Positions 6,078 to 11,675 of a stretch of 11,675 bases of DNA are shown here, piece after piece (within the stretch, counting starts at the first letter, position 1; each line of letters starts with the position of its first letter). The position numbers were made by a program, and so were the translations under genes. The stretch is from Bacteroidota bacterium (lineage in GTDB: Bacteria > Bacteroidota > Bacteroidia > Chitinophagales > LD1), in assembly GCA_947457525.1 (NCBI GenBank), contig CANGXE010000023.1:1-11675 (forward strand). The letters run 5' to 3'. Below the pieces are notes generated by a model that did no database searches, was not told the DNA's origin, and was given only the letters and a program-made list of their open reading frames with translations.

Positions 6078-8141
6078 AAACCCAACAAAGAAACTTTACT
6101 AGAGGCTTTTCGATTGATGAGTACGGCCAAAGCGATGGCAGAATTGTTCGAAGAGCGCAAAGATGTTTGTGCCAAATATGTGCACGCCACTTCGCGCGGC
6201 CATGAAGCTATTCAGTTGGCTACCGCCATGCAGTTGAAGGCGCAAGATTTTGTGTTTCCTTACTATCGCGATGATGCGATGATGTTGGGCATGGGTTTTT
6301 CGCCTACGGATTTGATGTTGCAGTTATTGGCCAAGCGCACTGATTATTTTTCGGGCGGTAGAACTTACTACTGTCATCCCTCTTCCAATCGCGAAGATTT
6401 ACCCAAAATTCCACACCAAAGTTCTGCCACCGGCATGCAGGTTATACCGGCTACGGGCACAGCGCAAGGTTTGCAATATAAAGAGCAACAAGGATTGGTG
6501 AGTTATGCTAAAGGCGAGGAGCCGGTAGTGATTTGTTCACTAGGCGATGGCGCTATCACTGAAGGCGAAGTAAGTGAAGCGTTTCAAATGGCGGTTTTGC
6601 ACAATTATCCGATTATCTACTTAGTGCAAGATAACGAATGGGACATCTCAGCACACTCCTCTGAGATACGAGCACAAGATGCGCCCGAATATGCCAAAGG
6701 GTTTAAAGGGTTAAAAGTGGAGAGTATCAACGGCACCGATTTTGTGGAATGTTACGAAGCTTTGAGCCGCGTGGTGAATTACGTGCGTACACACCGAGCG
6801 CCTTACATGGTTCACGCCAAAGTGCCTTTGCTTAATCATCACACAAGCGGTGTGCGCAAAGAATGGTATCGCCCAAAAGAAAATTTGGAGAGCGATGCCC
6901 AACGTGATCCGTTTGTTCATTTCAAACGATATTTACAATATGAGAAAGTAGCTACCCTAGACAGTTTAGAAAATATTGAAAAGTTGGTGGCAGAACAGGT
7001 CGTATTTGAATTTGAAAAAGCAACATTGGAACCCGAGCCAACGAGCGAAGATTTATTGACACACATATTTGCACCAACGCCTATTACCGAAGAGCGTGGC
7101 ACGAGAACACCTCAAGACGGACAAACGGTGGTGATGGTAGATGCAGCTTTGCATGCCGTTGATGAAATTTTAAAATCAACACCAGAGGCATTATTGTATG
7201 GGCAAGACGTGGGAGGTGAGTTAGGAGGTGTGTTTCGCGAAGCGGCATTATTGGCAAAAAAATATGGCGACAAGCGGGTGTTCAACACGCCTATCATGGA
7301 GGCATACATCATTGGCTCTACGGTAGGGATGAGTGCAGCCGGCTGCAAGCCGATTGTTGAAGTACAGTTTGCTGATTATATTTTTCCGGGGGTTAATCAA
7401 TTGTTTACGGAAGTGTCGAGGTCATGTTATTTGAGTAATGGCAAATTTCCGGTGCAAGCTCTTATTAGAATTCCCATCGGAGCATATGGCAGCGGAGGTC
7501 CTTATCATTCTTCAAGTGTAGAAAGTTTTGTGTTACAAATGAAAGGCATTAAAGTTTGCTACCCGAGCAATGCGGCTGATATGAAAGGTTTGTTGAAAGC
7601 GGCTTTTTATGACCCTAACCCGGTGGTGATGTTTGAACACAAAGGATTGTATTGGAGCAAAGTGAAAGGCACAGAGTTGGCGAAAACCATCGAGCCTGAT
7701 GAAGAATATATTCTTCCATTGGGTAAAGCTAGAATTGCTTTAGAGGCAGATTTATCTCAGATAGAAGAAGGCAACTCCTTGACGGTTATTACTTATGGCA
7801 TGGGCGTGCACTGGTCAATGAATGCTGCAAAATCATTTGATGGACAAATAGAGGTCATTGACTTGCGTACCTTAAATCCATTAGATGAAGAAGCTATTTA
7901 CAGATCGGTTAAAAGGCATGGTAAAGTATTGGTGTTGACTGAAGAAACCATCACACACTCTTTTGCCGAGGCGCTTGCCGGACGAATTTCTACAAATTGT
8001 TTTCAGCAGTTGGATGCACCGGTAAAAATTATTGGAGCCGTAAACACGCCTGCCATCCCGCTAAACGAAAATTTAGAAAAAGCGATGTTACCCAATGTAG
8101 AAAAGGTTACTACTGCTATGCGAGATTTACTCGAGTTCTGA
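6075..8141 (+). CDS. Fused E1 alpha-beta 2-oxoacid dehydrogenase (probably branched-chain type)
   Basis: This is the thiamine-diphosphate E1 component of a 2-oxoacid dehydrogenase complex, with alpha and beta chains in one polypeptide of 688 residues counted from the TTG at 6075. The alpha part (about 1-315) has the thiamine-binding motif from G157-D-G-A to V-Q-D-N187. An acidic linker (about 315-345, rich in Glu/Pro/Thr) leads to the beta part (about 350-688), with LYGQDVGGELGGVF (374-387), NTPIMEAYIIGSTVG (404-418), QFADYIFPG (431-439) and GSGGPYHSS (472-480) containing the conserved His478. Such fusions are common in Bacteroidota and are usually annotated as branched-chain 2-oxo acid dehydrogenase, which would supply branched acyl-CoA for iso-fatty acids; pyruvate or another 2-oxoacid is possible. 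E2 and E3 genes are not in the window. The start is unclear: the TTG at 6075, the ATG at 6117 (residue 15), or an out-of-frame ATG at 6070 lost by a one-base deletion. Confidence 0.9.
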   Translation: MKPNKETLLEAFRLMSTAKAMAELFEERKDVCAKYVHATSRGHEAIQLATAMQLKAQDFVFPYYRDDAMMLGMGFSPTDLMLQLLAKRTDYFSGGRTYYCHPSSNREDLPKIPHQSSATGMQVIPATGTAQGLQYKEQQGLVSYAKGEEPVVICSLGDGAITEGEVSEAFQMAVLHNYPIIYLVQDNEWDISAHSSEIRAQDAPEYAKGFKGLKVESINGTDFVECYEALSRVVNYVRTHRAPYMVHAKVPLLNHHTSGVRKEWYRPKENLESDAQRDPFVHFKRYLQYEKVATLDSLENIEKLVAEQVVFEFEKATLEPEPTSEDLLTHIFAPTPITEERGTRTPQDGQTVVMVDAALHAVDEILKSTPEALLYGQDVGGELGGVFREAALLAKKYGDKRVFNTPIMEAYIIGSTVGMSAAGCKPIVEVQFADYIFPGVNQLFTEVSRSCYLSNGKFPVQALIRIPIGAYGSGGPYHSSSVESFVLQMKGIKVCYPSNAADMKGLLKAAFYDPNPVVMFEHKGLYWSKVKGTELAKTIEPDEEYILPLGKARIALEADLSQIEEGNSLTVITYGMGVHWSMNAAKSFDGQIEVIDLRTLNPLDEEAIYRSVKRHGKVLVLTEETITHSFAEALAGRISTNCFQQLDAPVKIIGAVNTPAIPLNENLEKAMLPNVEKVTTAMRDLLEF

Positions 8142-8145
8142 TAAG

Positions 8146-9229
8146 TTACTTCGGCAAGGAAAAGTAAAACTTCGAACCTTTTTCGAGTTCGCTGTCTACC
8201 CAGATTTTTCCGCCCATTCGCTCAACTATTTTTTTGTAGATAGATAAACTAAGCCGGTACCGGCTATTTCTGCTTTTGTGTGAAGGCGATGAAACGGTTC
8301 AAAAATTCGTTGCTGATGATTGGGGTTGATGCCCATACCATTATCTGCAATGCAGAAGGTGATATCTTTTTCATTAGTACTGCAACTTATACTCACTTTT
8401 GGTGTGGCAGAGTGATTGTATTTAATGCCATTCAGGATTAAATTTTGAATTACCAATTGCATCAAATTTCTGTCGGCAGGTATTTCGCAAAGTGGTGCCA
8501 CTTCAACAATGGCATTTTTTTCTTACAGCTCTACTTCAATATTTTTAAGCAATTGTTTTACTAATTCATCAGCCGAAAAGTATTCTTTTTTAAGTTCAGT
8601 ACGCGTTATTCTGGAGTAGGCCAGCAAATCGCGAATAAGTTGCTGGAGATTACTGGCACCACGATTAGCAAAATCTATGTATTCATCAGCTTGACTGTCG
8701 AGTTGACCACCATACCGTTTTTTGAGCAACTGTATATATTTGGTAATCATGCGCAGGGGCTCTTGCATGTCATGAGAAGAAACAAATGCAAAAGTTTCTA
8801 AATCAGCGTTGCTGCGTTCCAATTCTTTGGTGCGTTCTTCTAGTTCTAGTTGTATCCATTTGTTTTTAGAAATGTCGCGGGCCTGACTTAAAATATTGCC
8901 CTTAAAACCGGCACTATCTTCAGTGACTACAAAAATGGTTTCTACCCATACATAACTACCATCTTTTGCACGAATCCGATATTGGATAGGTTCTTTTAAC
9001 GAAGGATGGTTGGGGGCGTATTGGTTTAACTTTCTAATGATGTATTTGTCTTCTTCTTGGGTCATGTCATACGGCTTACGCCAATCAGATCTAGTGTTTC
9101 GTAACCTAAAAGTCGTTTTACGGATGGGCTAACAAATTCAATGGTAAGCTCCCCCAAAAACAGGATTCTTGCTGTTTTTAAATCATCTTGTAGATGTTCA
9201 CTAAGTTTTTTGCCAAGGTTATTAAGCAT
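8146..9229 (-). pseudogene. PAS-domain sensor histidine kinase, broken by two frameshifts and one stop
   Basis: Read from the ATG at 9229 down to the TAA at 8146-8148, this is a cytoplasmic-looking PAS plus HisKA plus HATPase sensor kinase with no membrane segment. The PAS part (FVSPSVKRLLGY onward) shifts frame at 9081-9082, where one base is missing: GG is followed directly by CGTAAG, and adding a base restores LIGRKPYDMTQ. The phosphoacceptor His lies in SSHDMQEPLR (codon at 8772-8774). An in-frame TAA at 8523-8525 then interrupts the join to the ATPase domain; a Lys or Gln codon there would restore it. The N box (QNLILNGIKYN), G1 (DNGMGI) and F box (IFEPFHRLH) follow. In the G2 box one base is missing at about 8249, so GTGLGLSIYKK reads GTGLVYL and stops at 8226. 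With two bases restored the length is 1086, exactly 362 codons. The longest intact pieces would be 180 residues (9065-8523, PAS/HisKA) and about 91 residues (8501-8226), neither a whole kinase. It lies 37 bp behind cysN on the same strand. Confidence 0.88.
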
Positions 9230-9266
9230 ATTTATTAAATAACCGAATGTAGCAAAAAAATATAGG

Positions 9267-10574
9267 CTAATCTATAATCATGCAGGCGCCAACAGTGATG
9301 TTGGTAGCTTCGTCAATCAAAATGAAGCTTCCGGTGTCGCGGTTTTTGGTGTAGGCGTCATAAAACAGGGGTGAAGTGGTGCGAATAGAAATACGCCCTA
9401 CGTCATTCATTCCTATTGATATGTTTTCAGTTATTCTATGGAGCGAGTTGATATCCATTTTGTATTTAATTTCTTTCACCACAGCTCGTGCTTCTTTCGA
9501 AGTATGTTTGATAAAATACTTTCCGTTAAGCTGAATGGGTTTGTCGCTTATCCAACAAACCATGGCTTCAATATCTTGTCCTTGACGAGATACGTTACCT
9601 TCTCTCACAAGCATATCACCGCGAGAGATGTCTACATCATCTTCGAGTTGAACAGTCACAGACATTGGCGCAAAAGCCTCGGCTAATACCTTTCCATCCA
9701 ATTCTACTGATTTCACTTTTGTAGTCATGCCGGAAGGAAGGGCAACTAACGTATCACCGGGGCGAATAACTCCACTGGATAAGCGACCAGCATAGCCTCT
9801 GTAATCATGAAAATCATCATTGTATGGACGAATAACAAACTGAACCGGAAAACGTAAATCAATGTGGTTAATATCACTAGCGATATGAATATTTTCGAGC
9901 AAATACATTAAAGTAACACCTTCGTACCAAGGTGTGTTTACAGAACGATTAACCACATTATCACCATTCAAGGCAGAGATAGGTATGAAGTGAATGTCCT
10001 TAGTTTTCAAACGAGTAGCAAACTCTCGATATTCTTCTATGATTTGGTTGTAGCGAGTTTCGCTGTAATCAATCAAATCCATCTTGTTGATGCAAACAGC
10101 AATGTGCGGAATACCCAATAGCGATGCTATGATAGAATGTCTTCTCGTTTGCTCTACAATTCCTTGACGGGCATCTACTAAAATGATGGCGAGATTAGCT
10201 GTGCTAGCACCGGTTACCATATTGCGCGTATATTGGATATGCCCGGGAGTGTCAGCAATAATAAATTTGCGTTTTGGCGTAGAGAAGTAGCGATAAGCCA
10301 CATCAATGGTGATACCTTGCTCGCGCTCTGCTTTTAATCCATCGGTAAGTAGAGCTAGATTGACCGTACTTTCACCCCGCCTTTCTGAAGTAGCTTTTAT
10401 ATTTTCAAGTTGATCTTCAAATATTGATTTACTGTCATATAATAAACGACCTATTAGCGTGGATTTGCCATCGTCAACGCTACCTGCGGTAGTGAACCGC
10501 AGTAGCTCCATATTGAGATAACTATTAGCGTTAAATATTTCTTTTTTTTCGTTGCTGTATGTTGTGTTTCCCAT
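9267..10574 (-). CDS. cysN: Sulfate adenylyltransferase subunit 1 (GTPase subunit)
   Basis: The regulatory GTPase half of ATP sulfurylase; GTP hydrolysis drives adenylation of sulfate by CysD to give adenosine 5'-phosphosulfate. The product is 435 residues, normal for a CysN not fused to CysC. The translation-factor-type GTPase domain shows G1 GSVDDGKS (31-38), G2 around the Thr of EQGITIDV (85-92), G3 DTPGH (108-112), G4 NKMD (163-166) and G5 SAL (200-202), followed by EF-Tu-like beta-barrel domains. The EF-Tu look is expected, since CysN is a paralogue; the GSVDDGKST form, RYFSTPKRKFIIADTPGH and the cysD neighbour separate it from EF-Tu. The ATG at 10574 lies 21 bp after the cysD stop, so it is in the same operon. 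Confidence 0.97.
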   Translation of the reverse strand: MGNTTYSNEKKEIFNANSYLNMELLRFTTAGSVDDGKSTLIGRLLYDSKSIFEDQLENIKATSERRGESTVNLALLTDGLKAEREQGITIDVAYRYFSTPKRKFIIADTPGHIQYTRNMVTGASTANLAIILVDARQGIVEQTRRHSIIASLLGIPHIAVCINKMDLIDYSETRYNQIIEEYREFATRLKTKDIHFIPISALNGDNVVNRSVNTPWYEGVTLMYLLENIHIASDINHIDLRFPVQFVIRPYNDDFHDYRGYAGRLSSGVIRPGDTLVALPSGMTTKVKSVELDGKVLAEAFAPMSVTVQLEDDVDISRGDMLVREGNVSRQGQDIEAMVCWISDKPIQLNGKYFIKHTSKEARAVVKEIKYKMDINSLHRITENISIGMNDVGRISIRTTSPLFYDAYTKNRDTGSFILIDEATNITVGACMIID

Positions 10575-10595
10575 GATTTTGCTCTTTTATCTCGT

Positions 10596-11498
10596 TTAGA
10601 AATAACCTTCTTTTTTTCTGTCTTCCATACTTGTTTCGCTGCGTTTGTCATCCGCTCTGCCGCCACGTTCTGTGGTTCGCGATGCCGCAATTTCTTGTAT
10701 GATATCATCTAAAGATGTTGCGGTAGAAAGTGTGGCTCCGGTGGAAGTTATGTCACCTATTGTTCTGAAACGAACTATTTTTTTCTCAATCTTCTCACTT
10801 GGTTTCATCGGTATGTGTGGACTAGCGGCTAACCACATACCATCACGCTCAAATACTTCGCGCTCATGTGAGAAATAAAGAGATGGCATAGGAATTTTTT
10901 CCATCGCTAAATATTGCCACACGTCAAGCTCTGTCCAATTGGAGATCGGGAAAACTCTGAAGTTTTCGCCTTGGTGCATTCTTCCATTAAATAAATTCCA
11001 AAGCTCGGGACGTTGATTTTTGGGATCCCACTGTCCGAACTCATCGCGATGAGAAAAGAAACGCTCTTTGGCTCTTGCTTTCTCTTCATCTCTGCGCGCG
11101 CCTCCCATGCAAGCATCAAATTTGTTAGCTTCAATAGTATCGAGCAAGGTAGTGGTTTGTAAGCGGATGCGAGAAGCGTTGTAGCCTTTTTCTTCGGCTA
11201 CTCTTCCTTGGTCAATGCTATCTTGCACAGATCCTATAATCAGTTTTGCACCTAATACCTTCACTAACTCATCTCTATAGGTCAAGGTTTCTTCGAAATT
11301 ATGGCCGGTGTCAATATGAACTAAAGGAAATGGAATTGGCGAGGGGTAAAATGCTTTTTTAGCTAAATACGTAACTAAAACACTGTCTTTGCCACCGCTA
11401 AATAAAATAGCCGGACGTTGAAACTGAGCTGCTACTTCGCGCAAAATAAATATGCTTTCTGCCTCGAGAGTTTTTAAATGATTGAGTGTGTAGGCCAT
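10596..11498 (-). CDS. cysD: Sulfate adenylyltransferase subunit 2 (PP-loop catalytic subunit)
   Basis: Catalytic subunit of the CysDN ATP sulfurylase, joining sulfate to AMP in the cytoplasm as the first step of sulfate activation. The product is 300 residues, the usual length. The N-type ATP pyrophosphatase PP-loop is SGGKDS (34-39). Other family segments are HIDTGHNF (about 61-68), the GGARRDEEKARAKER region, WTELDVWQY, and the conserved C-terminal end ERGGRADD...EGYF, which is typical of CysD rather than of PAPS reductase. The ATG at 11498 lies 12 bp after the cysC stop and its upstream context is A/T-rich with no Shine-Dalgarno sequence. The order cysC-cysD-cysN gives the whole route from sulfate to PAPS in one transcription unit. 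Confidence 0.97.
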   Translation of the reverse strand: MAYTLNHLKTLEAESIFILREVAAQFQRPAILFSGGKDSVLVTYLAKKAFYPSPIPFPLVHIDTGHNFEETLTYRDELVKVLGAKLIIGSVQDSIDQGRVAEEKGYNASRIRLQTTTLLDTIEANKFDACMGGARRDEEKARAKERFFSHRDEFGQWDPKNQRPELWNLFNGRMHQGENFRVFPISNWTELDVWQYLAMEKIPMPSLYFSHEREVFERDGMWLAASPHIPMKPSEKIEKKIVRFRTIGDITSTGATLSTATSLDDIIQEIAASRTTERGGRADDKRSETSMEDRKKEGYF

Positions 11499-11510
11499 AA
11501 AAAAAGATAA

Positions 11511-11675
11511 CTATGATTTAATGTGTTGGAGGGCAAATTGATATAATCCTGATGTGCTTTCGGCTATTGTTTTTCCTGCCGTGTAAATGGTGATATCTGC
11601 ATTTGTTGGTGCTTCAAAAGGAGCGTTGATACCGGTGAAATCTTTAATTTCTCCTTTTCTTGCTTTGGCATACAA
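11511..11675 (-). CDS. cysC: Adenylylsulfate kinase, C-terminal end (5' part outside window)
   Basis: The last 54 codons and the TAG stop of a gene that begins beyond the window edge. The visible residues LYAKARKGEIKDFTGINAPFEAP match the C-terminal signature of APS kinase (LYKKAR.G.I..FTGI..PYE.P). The enzyme phosphorylates adenosine 5'-phosphosulfate to PAPS. The Walker A motif and catalytic part lie outside the window, so completeness cannot be judged. The stop is 12 bp before the cysD ATG, showing a cysCDN operon whose promoter is also outside the window. Confidence 0.92.
   Translation of the reverse strand: MYAKARKGEIKDFTGINAPFEAPTNADITIYTAGKTIAESTSGLYQFALQHIKS

Noticed and set aside
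8142..8200. Possible bidirectional terminator between the convergent E1 and kinase genes
   Set aside because: The short repeats around TTCGAA and CGAGTTCG lie in the kinase coding region and lack a suitable stem followed by a T run.
9229..9266. TTTG-containing promoter for the kinase remnant just after cysN (minus strand)
   Set aside because: The TATATTTTTTTG string has the TA pair too far from TTTG to match the -7 consensus, so no promoter is called.
9267..10574. Elongation factor Tu as an alternative name for the GTPase
   Set aside because: The order cysC-cysD-cysN, the GSVDDGKST P-loop form and the total length fit CysN; EF-Tu typically has a GHVDHGKT P-loop.
1..11675. CRISPR arrays, tRNA genes, insertion sequences, attachment sites or a defence or biosynthetic island
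   Set aside because: I saw no spaced direct repeats, cloverleaf-like stretches, transposase motifs or foreign-looking composition; apart from the damaged kinase the region reads as ordinary core genome.

Overview
The window looks like chromosomal DNA from a Bacteroidota bacterium, perhaps a Chitinophagia, Sphingobacteriia or Saprospiria type; I cannot fix the genus. The evidence is a SusC/TonB-like outer-membrane beta-barrel with a Gly-rich stretch, an E1 alpha-beta fusion of the 2-oxoacid dehydrogenase type common in this phylum, the prs-rplY-pth order, A-rich start contexts almost without Shine-Dalgarno sequences, and promoter boxes resembling the phylum's TAnnTTTG -7 element. Base composition looks moderately AT-rich and even throughout.

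Layout, plus strand (1-8141): the 3' part of an outer-membrane beta-barrel/TonB-type receptor (cut by the window edge); a small secreted protein of unknown function 6 bp behind it; a DinB/DUF1569-like protein; then a housekeeping block of prs (PRPP synthase), rplY (CTC-type ribosomal protein L25), a clear intrinsic terminator, pth (peptidyl-tRNA hydrolase), a fumarylacetoacetate-hydrolase-family enzyme, and a fused E1 alpha-beta 2-oxoacid dehydrogenase. Layout, minus strand (11675-8146): the 3' end of cysC, then cysD and cysN, forming a sulfate-activation operon (sulfate to APS to PAPS), followed by a broken PAS-histidine kinase gene that converges on the E1 gene with only 4 bp between the stop codons.

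The two most notable things are signs of gene damage. The histidine kinase carries two single-base losses and one in-frame stop codon; repairing the three gives a continuous reading frame of 361 residues with all kinase boxes. The E1 gene has no in-frame ATG at its expected start. An ATG sits at 6070, at exactly the spacing from a promoter-like box that is seen at pth, but it is one base out of frame with the rest of the gene. Nothing here looks like a new defence, mobile or biosynthetic system. I saw no tRNA, rRNA, CRISPR array, insertion sequence or attachment site. No gene-free stretch exceeds about 160 bp.
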